Shown: piece after piece, positions 1 to 10,991 of the stretch | Layout: each line of letters starts with the position of its first letter | Position numbering within the stretch: position 1 is the first letter of the stretch | NCBI GenBank assembly: GCA_002633025.1 | Contig: NMRB01000635.1 | Coordinates: 152,073 to 216,072, forward strand | Length of the DNA: 64,000 bases | Direction of reading: 5' to 3' | Source: Notospermus geniculatus | Taxonomy: Eukaryota; Nemertea; Pilidiophora; Heteronemertea; Lineidae | Program-made: the position numbers and the translations under genes | The notes under the pieces: model-generated | What the model was told of the DNA's origin: nothing | The model's database searches: none | Seen by the model: only the letters and a program-made list of their open reading frames with translations

Positions 1-4
1 TACC

Positions 5-239
5 TTTGATAACAGATGTTGAATCTGACTACCCGTAATTGCTTTCCAGTCAGATTTTGCACTGACACTCTACAGTTAAAGGACAGGTGTAAAGTCTGAC
101 TGTCAGTAGATTCCAGTCAGAATTTGCACCAACACTCTACTTTTGATTATAGAGTCCAACTGTCAGTAGTTTTCCATTCAGATTTTGCACTAACACTCTA
201 TTTTTGATTACAGCTCCCGTATCTGACTATCATGCTTTA
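5..239. repeat. Tandem repeat, about 61-66 bp units, ~3.7 copies
   Basis: Successive units share the phrases CAGATTTTGCACTGACACTC, then a CTGACTGTCAGTAG-like stretch. Full copies start near 51, 118 and 179, with a partial copy before them. The last unit runs into the stop codon of the F-box/WD40 gene at 237-239, so the array forms the start of its 3' UTR. Copies differ by scattered substitutions. No coding potential is seen. Confidence 0.8.
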
Positions 240-3200
240 TGGGTTTTCCACGTTGAAGTCCCACATTTTGATTTTGTTGTCCAATGATGCGCTTGCGATC
301 TGGAGTTCATTGAAGGAGATGCAGTTCACAGAGTCAGTGTGGCCTTCAAAAGTCTGGAGACTTTCCTCTCTGGAAAGGAATGTGAAAAGGTGAATATTTT
401 GAGAAGGGTGATATCAGAATCACGTAGGCCTAAATTCAAGCTTTCTTTGGCAAATGCATGTTTTGTCTTCAGAAAAAGGTTATAGCATCATGTCTGAGCT
501 GTTCTGGGGGGGTCCCTGGTATAACAACCTGAGAGGAGATTTGTCGAGATGATCACTTAACCGTAAGATTCTGAGGGGTCAGTGTCTGCAACATCGGGAG
601 TATGATCCACGCGCTGCTCATACTTACGATGCCAAGTCCCAGTATTTGACTGCCCCATCCTTGGCACCACTGACTATCACTCCTTCAGCCTTACTGGGGT
701 CTACTATCTTGATCTTTATGCATTCAATTCTGAAAAAAAGCAGGTGGGATACCTATCTGACTTAAAGCTGAACTATCAAATCCAACCTGACAATAGTTTG
801 ACTTAAAGCTGAACTATCCAATCCAACCTCAAAGCAATCTGCCTTAAAGCTGAACTATCCAATCCAACCTAATTACATGTTTTGGGAATTGAACTTACAA
901 CTGCATTGAGTCCGCCTATTAGGTAATAATGTTCAATGTTTTAATGCTTAAGGAACGAGAAAACCTTTAGCTAATTCACCAGTCCTGCAGGGTTGTGATT
1001 GGCTAGGCCCATTTCTACACTAACCTTTTCTTATGTTCGTTATAGGTCCTTACGAGTTTTCCCTCCTCCGTGTTGTAGACCGAGATGATCTCCCCGTGTG
1101 AGTAGGCGATGAAGCCCTTGCTCCAACTGACGGACATCACAGATTGACTTGCCCAGATCAGGCGGATACACTCTCCAGAGTCGACGTCCCATACGCGGAC
1201 AGTCTGAAAACAGAGAAAGAGTATGCATCCCCGCGATTGGAGATCGTGAAGTACACCCGCTCCTTGCATGACAGGGGTATCCCTGAGAACATCAAATTTG
1301 ATGGTTCCTCGGGCCTCTGGCCTACGATTCGTCTTGTCCACACGGTGGCACCAACGAGGTCAACATGGAGACACGGACCACGAGATCGTTTAGAAGACGA
1401 CGATATTCGAATATTCGTGTATTCGACTGATCAGGCACCAGCATTCTTCGTATACCGTGCCCCTTACCCTGTCGGCGGAGCCAGTGATGGCCAAGGTGCC
1501 CTCCTCGTCCATATCCACCGCGAAGACCGCCGCTGTATGTCCGTGTAACGTCTTCAACATCATGCATCTGCTGATATCCCAGATTTTCGCCTTGAAGAGA
1601 ATGAAAATAAGTGACGTCCCAACGATTACAAGGCCGCCGACTGGCACATAAAATGCCCTACGAAAGGTCCCCAAAAGAGACCAGAGACAGAAGAGACAGA
1701 ATGGCTGGAGTTTATAGTTCGGGAGGATCAGTGCTGTACGCCAGGGGTACCCATTTACTTACAGTCCTGTCCTGTGAAGCTGAGACCATTGTGTTGTTTC
1801 TCCTGACGATCGCCCAGATTGGTCCGTCGTGACCAATCAGCGTGCGGATGGTGAGACCAGAACGCAGGTTCCAGATCTGCAGAAAAGACAGGAGTCAAGA
1901 TTGAGGGTGTCACAGATTGAGAGAGTCACAGATTGAGGATGGTGTATCCGAGGATATTGAGGGTATACGAGGGTTCGAAGACATGGCACGAATGGCTGGG
2001 GAGGGTGTCTTCCCATTTCGATCTGTAATGTAGGGGCTTCGAATAATAGTGACTGAGAGGCTAGAAGAATCTACCCGCAGTCATACGAACCGCTGACCTT
2101 TAAAGTAAGAAAGATTTGTTTTTCAAAAGTGGTCGGAAGATGGCCAGGATGGATAAAAAGTCATCTCAGTAATTTTGCGACAGACAATTTTTTCGTCGCT
2201 TAAAAGCGAGTCCGTAAAGAAGAGGTGACACGAGGGACAGATGAGGTTTGTGCGGACATCGAAGAGGTGTTATTGGGAGTCATGTAAGAACTTACCCGCA
2301 GAGTGCAGTCATAAGAACCGCTGACTAGAAGCGTGTCGGTGAAGAAGAGCAGACACCAGACACCTTTGAGATGCCCTCTCAACGTTTGGAGGAGGTTGCC
2401 CGTCTTGATGTCCCAAATCTTGATGGTCCGGTCGAGGCTGCCGGTGGCCATGCGACGGTAGTCGAACGTCACGCTGAAGACACTTGTGAATAGAAAGGAA
2501 TAGAAACGTTACTTAGTTCTGCAGTTTGGACGGCCGCATCTAAAACTTCCTCCACAAGAACGTACACCATTCCCCCAATCCGACACAAACGGTTGCGAAC
2601 ACCCTACAGTAGAGTTTGCAAGGACGGGCATTACCTGTGAGTATGACCCTTGATGTCAACCACCCGACATCGGCCTGAGTTCCAGTTCTGCCGTAGATAG
2701 AGATTCTCCCTGAAGATTGTCTTCCATTTCGGGTTGGACTGGATGATAGGGACGTCTGGAAGGATAAGAGAAGCAGTCAATATAACGATGTAGGCCTACT
2801 TCTGAAGAGGGCTTGATTGACTAAGTGGAATTACATGGTACCTGGCTACCCACGTGCCGTGACGGAGAGAGCAAGCGCTAAGAACCAGTGCTTACCTCAG
2901 GGCGGAGTTACCCGTATTCATGACTTACCCAACTTGACCTGTTGACACTTAGCCTTCCAGAGACGGTTACTGTTACAAAGTCTCTGCCATCGTTTGCACA
3001 CCTGAAAAGACAATGATACTATTTCAGGCCCTAATTTCTCCCAGCATCGGGAGGAATAGTTCGTATACCTATACGGTTCGGTTCCTGAACACAAGCCAGC
3101 GGATGTCCCTAAGTTTACCCTTTGATCGTCCGACACCGCTCGGCCGCTGATGACGAAGTGCGTCGCCCAACCGATGTGAAAACCCGCCTTCAGAAGTGGA

Positions 3201-6200
3201 CACTTCCGAGCGAATAAATCCGCCGTCTTCCCATTTACTCGGGTACTCTCAATAAACTCGGCGAATTCTACTTGGCTCTTCAACTTGGATGACCTACCCT
3301 ACTCGCGGTGATGAGCTCTGACGGCGAGAGGTAACTCAGAATCTTCAGGGCAATCTTCTCCGGAAGCAACGAGATGAAGTCGCGGTACTGCTTCACCTGC
3401 GAAGAAAACGACACGAGATGAATGATGACGATGCACTCTGCTCCAAACGCTGGTCAAGATATCCTAAATTCCCGAAGTTAGCTGACAACTCCCGGTGACA
3501 ACTACGGTCATGGCTTCGATGGCACGAGTACCAGGGCCATGAGGGCATGAGAGCATGGTCTGAGGGTGAGATATCAGCGAATCTTACCGAGAGGAAACTT
3601 GAGATAAAGTAGTGCTGTCGTGGATCAAGCTTCAGGAGGAGTTTGTGAAGGAATTCATTTCTCTGGAGATCTGAAAAGGATCAAATAAGTGACTCAGTTG
3701 CTGTCACGAATTCGATGTGGTAGGACACTTCTGGAACCTCTTCCGTGATGGACAAGATCAGGCCAGGTTGTCTGGAAGAACCTAAACGCCAAAGAAAATC
3801 AAGCAGGCGGCACGGAAGCTTTCGTCCTGCTGATGGTCAGAAGTCGAAGACGACCCAGCGGAGGAGCCGCGCCGGCAACAGGTACAACAGTGGAGCCGGT
3901 GCAGTTTTGTGACTGGTAACCATGCCCATTCTGATCCGACTTCGTTGGCCGCAACACTCACCATCCCAGATGTTGCAGTACCAGGTAAGGAGCTGCCAAC
4001 CCTCGGAGGAGATTCCTTGATGAGGCTCCAGGTTTGTATTCGGCTGCACCTTGATGTCGGGAAGAGGTTTGAACGGTTCAACCTGGCTGTTGGAGCGACT
4101 TCGGGCGGCCTGAAGAAGACGACGCGGTAGATTAGGACACTGAAGTTCTAATGGTGATCGTCAGTGAGTATCTTTGCAGAGTGACCACTTGCTCTCTAAA
4201 GAGGCTCTTTGGGACGCTAGTTCTCCCTGGTAACTTTTCATAAGGGCCAAGTGAAACGACCAGAATTTCAGGACGGAGTGACCATTGCTCGAAGACAGGT
4301 CCACATGGCTTTCTCTCCTGCCCACACCACGGCCGCCTCGGACCCACCTTTCTGTCTTTCCTCCTCTTCTTCCACGACCTGATACTGTACGCCTCAGACG
4401 CGTTGGTCGTCTCCCGGTCGATCTCGCTCAGCTGTTGTCTCGGACATTCCTCATCCTGGATGTGTCTCCGAGGCGCCATCTCCAGGAATCTAAAACACGA
4501 TTTTACGACTGAATCAAATGCTTTGCTAATATCGAGCGCATTATTCAAAGCCGTTTCTAGCTTCCTGATGCAGTCCTAGAGGCTCTACTAGTACCCGGCT
4601 GCAATCTTTGAAGGGGAAATGATCCCCAGAAGGAAGACATTGGTACCGACGAATCTGTAACCGGGTTGAATGGCTGTCTCACTTGCTTCCAGTCAGCACT
4701 GTCCTGGAATATGCCAGCCAGATCTCGAAGTAATTTTCGTCCTCTTTCAATGGTCACTGAACTGGACCACCCTGTCGACGTACCTGAAGGTCGCGGGGCC
4801 AGAGTTTATGATCTCCCATACAGACGGCCCGTGATTCCCAGACCCTTCCATTTTTTTTTTATCCACCTTCTTCCCACCGGTTATCTTTGGCAACATTTCA
4901 TTCGCGTTTGGTTTGAGGTCTGCGTGTTTGACTCGTCTAAAAGAAAGGTCTCGGTTAGATTCTGGTCACCAGAATTGGTGTTTCCTCGTCAGTCTTCTTG
5001 AGACGCCCGCCCCTTCCCCCTCTCACCTCCCAAACTTGAATTTGTCGGAAGTATCAAGAAATGTAGTGCACGCAATCTTGGCAACGTTGGCAAAAATACC
5101 AGATAAATGGGTTAATGAATTGAATTTCAAATCTCGTAACATGATAAAGTAACAATGTGTTACATGTCAAGGTACACAATTCTTTACATATTTCGCACAG
5201 GTAAATTTTCACGCGTCCTGGTTGTAGACAGACGTATCTCTATCCATTCTGTTTGAAAAGAACTTGGCATAACTGAGTCTGACGTAAAGTTAGATACGAA
5301 GAGAATCGGACCCCACCTAGTCTCTAAACCTCTCCATTACCTTTCTTTCTTCTCCTCTCCCGGGTGTACGACCAGAATATTCTGTAGCTTGCCCGTCTTC
5401 GTCGTGACGTCATCCTCAGTCTGTCTCCTCCCTTGCCGCACGCCGTTCTTGAGGATCGAGACTGGTCGGACATCACCGGTTTCCTTCTCTATGCTCGGCA
5501 ACCTGACGGAGTCTGCCGACCAAGGCTGAGCTTGTTTAATATTGACTTCGACCACCTGCCCCTCCTCATCCATTTTCAATACCTTGTCGTGGAGGTAGGC
5601 GCTCTTGATGCGATGGAATGATTCCTTGCGGTGGAGCTTGTCCTGAAGGCAAATAAATAGGCCTTGTTCTTCAAACATTGGTAACGTTGGCGTACACGAG
5701 CAATCATACTGCCGAAGGCATATTCACCATGTCTCCTTCCAATAATAGAGAGTTTTCGCAAAGCCCCCGAAACGCCGACGCGAACGTCTATCCGATTGTT
5801 CTGTGCTCTCTTCGTGGCATTGGCGTTGGCGTTGGCGTTTCGGGGGCTTGGAGAAAACTCCCTAATACACCGGAAGGCCCGAAAGACAGCTGGTGTGGTA
5901 GACATTGTTGTCCCCTGGATATAATGTCCAGCTTGTTTCAAGGACTGTCATTCTGTTTCCATCTCAACTGGCTAAACGCTAAGTGATCAAATTCGACGTC
6001 ATAAAGACCAAACGTAACTTGTACACAAGTCTTTCGATCGCCAACCCTGTTCATTTTCAGGCTACGATTTCGTTCTATTAGCCGTTCCTTGCGTACCTTC
6101 ATTGACCTGCTGATTGTCGTACTGATTGGCGTAAAGTTCATAGTGGGGTAGACCGTCTTGGCTGAGTACATGAAGTCCCTGTGGAGTGCGGGCTGCATGA

Positions 6201-8916
6201 CGGTCCAGAGAAACTGGAACTGGTTATATCTGCTGTGGTTGAGAATGATCTCCAGGATGTGACATCTCTGGAAGAATGAGGAATGATACAAAACCTATTA
6301 ATAGTGGGTCTACAGCATCGTTGGAGATTCCCATCATGCTCCTGAGAATGTCACAAACCAATTCAAGCCTTTATTAAATGGAAACCAATCTTCCTTATGG
6401 TGGTTGGGTGAAACAATTTTTATTCTCGGACCGTTCTGAGCTCGACCGAACACATCCTCGCGATTTTCAGGCGGTGCGATGCCGCATCCTTTGTCCGTGA
6501 CCAACGCCGCGGAAAACAAACAATACTTGCGAGCGTTTGCCGCTGGAAAATCGCGTGAATGGATTTTAAGCCTAGCGCACATTTGCAGCAAAACTCAAAA
6601 TGCGTTAGGGGTGTTTTTAAAGTCGACTGACCCAACGCTGTCGAATCGTCATTCAGCCAGGACAGTCGATTTTAACAGACACCCCCTAACGCATTGAGTA
6701 ATTGTCGCAAATGTGCGCTTGGCTTCAGCCTTATCGACTTCATACGAAACTTGAAAATTTATCAAAACACACGTTCAATTGCAAAATTAATGACCATAGA
6801 AACTTAATGAGAGGTCATTAACGAAACTGGCATCATGCTGTTTGAGCCCTTGGGCAAACCCTTTCTTTATTCAACCAACGCATACATATACCGGTTGTTT
6901 TATGAATAGTTTCTGAACATTTCGTGCGGCATCCCGCGGTGAGTTGTATCGCGTACACGACATTTCCATTTGAGTGTCCGTTTAGATTCACTTCGCAATG
7001 AATGATGTGCCCAACTACTCTGGGCTAACTTGCACTCGAGGCGGCGGTTTCGGATATGTGAAACGGTTGTACCTGGTGTTCCTCTAATGAAATATCATCA
7101 AATTTCTGCTTGATATTAAAGGCCTAAAGCCTAGCGTATGATCGCACTTGCGACTGGATACAACTTGTCCCACTGAGGCACCTGACGGACGACTGGGAGA
7201 AACTAGACCTGTCTTGGACTGGAGACGCTCCAGTCGCTTTGCACGCCAGACAGAGTTCGCGGGTTCGAAATCCCGCTCGATCAAGCCATTAGCACTCCAG
7301 AGAGGAGCTTATGATAGTGAAGTTTTCAGATGGGATATCGGTTTCCTTCTACTACCAACAAATCACCCGAGATCCGGGTCCGAAGCGCCAAGGAAAGACG
7401 AGTTTTGATTCGATATCAAATAACGTGACGGTACGGTACCATAAAGTATTTCATCGGACTTTTAATTTCTTTAACAAAATACAAGCTATCGATAATAAAA
7501 TATAAGCTCTTTGATTTTTGAATACCGATTTATAATCAAGATTTTACAACCTGGAATAAAATCTTACCAACAAAGGCTTATCGGCGGTGTTTATCCGTTC
7601 GCTCATGGGTAATATGTAGGCCTACACTAGGAAATATCCAAAAGAGTAAAAGTACGCGGAGGGCACACAGATTACCGACAATGGGTGATTTCAAAGTTGG
7701 TGTTGGTGTTAGTGTTGGGTGTCAGTGTTGGTGTTGGTGTCTACCCAGACCCCCAAACACCATGACAGGTGTTGACACCGAGAGTGAACACTGGTGTCAA
7801 CACTGGTGTTTGGTCCACACCGGGTGTTGGTGGATGGTGTTGAACTGATGCCCAAAACACCAGGTCCCAGTCAACACCGTTGTTAACACCAGTGTCAACA
7901 CCGGTGTTGGTGTTGACCTTGGGGAATCCCCAGATTGTCATCCATGTTGTTTGGCTGGCTTTGGTTTGGTCAAATTTCTTTGATTTCGCAAGTTTTTATC
8001 AGGTAAGATGTCTTATTTGGTGATAACNGGTTAGTGTTGGTGTCAGTGTTAACACCTGGTGTTAACACCAACTTTGAAATCACCCATTCCTTTGAAAAAG
8101 GGCTAACCCTGTGTATTGAATGTAAGGACCTTTCGGCTTTCGAGTTGTGTGGTGGAAAGGGCCACAAAAGAAATGAGCCACTCGCGCTTTGTAATTTGGT
8201 CTGATCATCGAGACTGTTCGAAAGATCTGAGTACAAGGTTCCCACAACAAAAATTGTTCGAAAAATGAGTTAGATGGCCCTTCACAAAGATTCAAATATC
8301 ACTTTCACTTTAAGTTTCCACAGTTAGAATTGTTTAAAGGGTAAGTGACGTGGCCGTTCTAAAATAGGAATAGAACGCAATGGTCATAAACATGATGGAA
8401 ACACAGCTTGTACAATGTGTCTCGTGAAGAAGGCGTTTTGCCTTGGCGTCTAGAAGTGACGCCACAGCATCGCTGCGTCTGGACGCCATGGAGACAAGCA
8501 GCTAGAGAGAGTTTGAGTTCTACGTCTGCGTATCGGCCAAAGAATATCCTTTCATTGCTGGCTGACGATTAGTGATGAAACAGTCTTCATAAACCAATGA
8601 CTCAAATGATAAAAGTAGCAATGGGCCCTCCATGTAGCAACTTCAAAGTTACAAGATTTGCAAAGTAACAAACGAACAGCCCGCATGAAAAGATCCGAAC
8701 ACTTACCTCTAAATGATCCCATTTTTCAATCCAAAGTGATATTTTATCCAATTGCCTGTCGAATTCAATACTGTTTTTGGACGGAGTCGTACCCCCCAGC
8801 CCCCTCCAGCTGGAGCCGTTGACGGGGCACGGAGGGTAAGCGGGTAGCTTCTCCGACATGAGCAGAACGGACGCCGTGGGACCGCTGAACCGCTCCGTCG
8901 GCGACGGGACACTCAT
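237..8916 (-). CDS. F-box/WD40-repeat protein, multi-exon gene, nearly complete
   Basis: Likely the substrate-recognition subunit of an SCF ubiquitin ligase; that role is known for the family, not shown here. Exons in coding order: 8707-8916 (ATG at 8916), 6097-6267, 5341-5642, 4683-4783, 4348-4560, 3962-4109, 3588-3670, 3298-3396, 2929-3001, 2635-2755, 2296-2482, 1763-1876, 1468-1590, 1025-1203, 628-729, 237-369 (TAA at 239-237). Every junction has GT-AG signals (donors mostly GTAAGT/GTGAGT) and phases fit, except between 5341-5642 and 4683-4783, where a short exon or another acceptor is missing. The F-box (DFISLLPEKIALKILSYL) spans 3396-3298 and continues into VCKRWQRLCNSNRLWKAKC. About seven WD repeats follow, with IKIWD, LRIWN, AKIWD, VRVWD, VKYWD and IKMWD ends. 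The protein is about 780 aa. The N-terminal third is lysine-rich and not a family domain I can name. FBXW10- or Cdc4-like affinity is possible; the paralogue is not assigned. Confidence 0.9.
757..870. repeat. Tandem repeat, ~41 bp unit, 3 copies
   Basis: The phrase CTTAAAGCTGAACTATC followed by AATCCAACCT recurs three times at about 41-bp spacing. It lies in the F-box/WD40 intron between the exons at 628-729 and 1025-1203. Confidence 0.85.
2064..2250 (-). pseudogene. Relic copies of a WD40 exon end inside an intron
   Basis: Two stretches of this intron resemble the 3' part of the functional exon at 2296-2482. 2069-2100 matches the exon end plus its splice donor (plus strand TACCCGCAG then TCATACGAACCGCTGACC). 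2200-2250 resembles the next part (AAGCGAGTCCGTAAAGAAGAG against AAGCGTGTCGGTGAAGAAGAG in the exon). Both are degenerate and too short to encode a WD repeat. They look like decayed local exon duplications. Confidence 0.55.
5735..5877. mobile_element. Short fold-back MITE in an intron
   Basis: Inverted arms of about 45 bp, near 5735-5785 and 5827-5877, share CCTTCC, GAGTTTTC and AAGCCCCCGAAACGCC in inverted order. The interior is short and non-coding. It lies between the F-box/WD40 exons at 5341-5642 and 6097-6267. A superfamily is not assigned because the target duplication is unclear. Confidence 0.7.
6568..6726. mobile_element. Fold-back MITE, ~159 bp
   Basis: Arms at 6568-6632 and 6662-6726 are inverted copies of each other. 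Both contain AGCGCACATTTGC, AATGCGTTAGGGG and TCGACTG in mirrored order, around a ~30-bp loop. It is intronic to the F-box/WD40 gene. No ORF is present. Confidence 0.8.
7225..7290 (+). repeat. tRNA-like fragment (possible tRNA-derived SINE relic)
   Basis: CGCGGGTTCGAAATCCCGC is a good B-box/T-arm. It is preceded by CGCTTTGCACGCC, which resembles the anticodon arm of a tRNA-Ala(TGC). I could not build a matching acceptor stem or a convincing A-box, so a functional tRNA is unlikely. Confidence 0.3.
7681..8091. mobile_element. GGTGTT-rich inverted-repeat MITE, ~410 bp
   Basis: The ends are inverted copies: AATGGGTGATTTCAAAGTTG at the left and its complement at the right (CAACTTTGAAATCACCCATT). 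The interior is dominated by degenerate TTGGTG/AACACC runs that can pair along much of the element. It lies in the large first intron of the F-box/WD40 gene. One N is present at 8028. Confidence 0.8.
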
Positions 8917-9381
8917 CTCACGGCGGTCGCGCTGCTCCTATAATCGATCACATAAACGGCCGATAAATTGCCGATATATTGGTGTTTTGTGACCGTGGTT
9001 CGCTCTCGCCTGAACAATTTACGACATTACACTCGGCATAAACAGTAATGCTATGGCTAAACCAGGCAACACTGGGCCTGCGTAATGGAGCCATATTATA
9101 AATATCCGCACTAATACCACAGATTAGACAGCATGGGGGACTTAAAGCAGATTTTGTTCCCTCAGGGTACGTTGTTATAATGTAAGGAAAAGTGGTTATT
9201 AGGCCTAATTTCAGATATTATTTTCATTTTCCAATAATCCTCAATAGCTTGCGGAGACTAACACGTGATTATGCAGGGTGGAATTTGCTGTCGGAAGAAG
9301 GATTTTGGGGGAGGGAGCTGCTAGATGATCGTGTAAAGGACAAGTTAGTGCTGAACTGGTCATGACTGTCCGCAGCTTCCC

Positions 9382-9537
9382 AGGCGCGGATCCAGAGGGG
9401 GGTGCACCGGGCGCGCGCCTCCCCTTTTTTGGCCAAAAAATCTGTAAAATCGACCGTGAAATTCTGGAATTGGTCGCAAATTACAATGTTCCTAGCAAAG
9501 GGCGCCCCCTCTTTTCCCAAAGCCTGGATCCGTCCCT
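9382..9537. mobile_element. hAT-like MITE with GGATCC terminal repeats
   Basis: The ends AGGCGCGGATCC and GGATCCGTCCCT are inverted and are flanked by a perfect 7-bp direct repeat GCTTCCC (9375-9381 and 9538-9544). A related copy lies at 38476-38645 in the opposite orientation. The end sequence CAGGGGCGGATCC is widespread in animal hAT MITEs, from general knowledge. Confidence 0.75.
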
Positions 9538-10090
9538 GCTTCCCTCTTCATGGTTACCATGATGCGCGCGTTCCGCGTGGATGTAAGATCAAAATCATGA
9601 AAGTGTATGTTTAATACATTGTTTCTGCGCTAAGAAGGAACGAACGCCTTTATGGAAAAGTGTCCTACTCCATCTTCCTGTCGTTTTGCGATACCTTGGA
9701 TTAAAACATCTTTATTCCGACCATACATTCTCAAGCGACGCCTTTCCCTCTTACATCAACATTTTCTTTCACCAATTGTGATGTGCAAAAAGTGTTAATT
9801 CTTCACAGGAAATATCAATTGTAGATCTCCGTCTGTTCGTTGTGAACGGGCGCGCCGTCTGAGGACAAGAGAAAGAACAAACGGTTCCGCTCGAATCTCA
9901 GAGATGGCACTCGTATCGAAAAGCAGGTGAGTTGTTCACTGCAGAGAGAAAGAAGCTTCTTGTCAAATTGGCAAAGTTTGTTCATAAAGGCTTGAAGGTG
10001 TACCTCCCTCCCTGATGTGGTGATAGAAGAGAATTCTTTTGTTGAGCAGTTGAACACGTGTCCTTTCCATCTTGACATTTGTATTATATT

Positions 10091-10222
10091 CTGTTACTGT
10101 TATGTTTATGCTTGGAGGAATTAAATTCCTCCAAGGTTTATGTTTGTGAAATTGTTTGTAACATCTCCTCTATGTATCACTTTGTGTGATTAGAGAGAAA
10201 TAAATCTGAATCTGAATCTGAA
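10091..10222 (+). mobile_element. 3' tail of an L2/CR1-like non-LTR retrotransposon
   Basis: The segment ends with AATAAA followed by three copies of TCTGAA. A short terminal tandem repeat is the usual 3' end of L2/CR1-type elements. A parallel tail (AATAAA then TCTGAC repeats) ends the element at 40920. Only the UTR-like end is present, so it is a severely 5'-truncated copy. Confidence 0.55.
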
Positions 10223-10991
10223 AAAAGGGGTTCGGACGGGGGCATGGGGATGTCGAGTCGGCGAAGTGTCTATATTTTGATAGGAAAACCGACCCAAAGA
10301 AAGAATGGAAGGAGTAAGAAATTAGATTTTGCTGTGTTACGCGACGGTATTTTAAGAGGGTCGCAACCAGCCATGCACGTCATCCAGCACTATTTACGGG
10401 CGGGCAAATAATTTTCCACGGGGATCTCAACGGAATGATGGGTGGTCTTGGTTGCCGGGTTATCATCCAGGCTGGCAATGCAGGCCTAATCTATAAATAA
10501 CACGAAAAATCTCCAGTGTGGGACACTAGAATCACGCGTTGCCCAGCCGACTCTGCTCATCGTCTCGATGCGGCCGCACGTGGCGGGATCCCGCCGGGGG
10601 CGGGATCCGAGCAAAATCTGGTTTATTGGTAATTCCTCCCGCACACATACCTAGGCCTAATCATGGTGTATTGTTCCAAAATGAAATGTCAATTATTGCC
10701 TAATGTCTTTTCGTCATTACTGAAAAATTCAATATTTTATGGGGGCGACTACATAGAAAGACACACCCACTTTCTTGAATCACTGCTTGACCCTTGACCT
10801 ACTTTGCGAATGAAAGCTTTCAGTGCGCATGCGTGATTGGGCTTCCCCGGCCGTTTGCGCTGCATTTAGAAGGATGCGTTGTTTCTCCTAGGATTTCCTC
10901 ACAAAACTGGCGGTTTATTTCGGATTTTACTACTATGAGCCAGGGATGATATAATTAAGGATATATATCGGCTATTTTTACATAAGACAAT

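Larger units (their letters stand above)
8917..10991. other. Intergenic segment between two divergent gene starts
   Basis: About 2.1 kb separates the ATG of the minus-strand F-box/WD40 gene from the ATG of the plus-strand afadin exon. It should hold both promoters, but no clear TATA box was seen. It contains one hAT-like MITE (9382-9537) and one L2/CR1-like 3' tail (about 10091-10222). CpG-rich patches are present near 8900-9000 and 10540-10615, the latter with two GGCGGGATCC-like motifs. Small ORFs here show no recognisable protein. Confidence 0.5.

Noticed and set aside
7225-7290. Functional tRNA-Ala gene
   Set aside because: The T-arm is good but no acceptor stem or A-box could be matched.
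237-8916. Assignment of the F-box/WD40 gene to FBXW7 or beta-TrCP specifically
   Set aside because: The C-terminal end and N-terminal region do not match those paralogues as I know them; only the family is supported.
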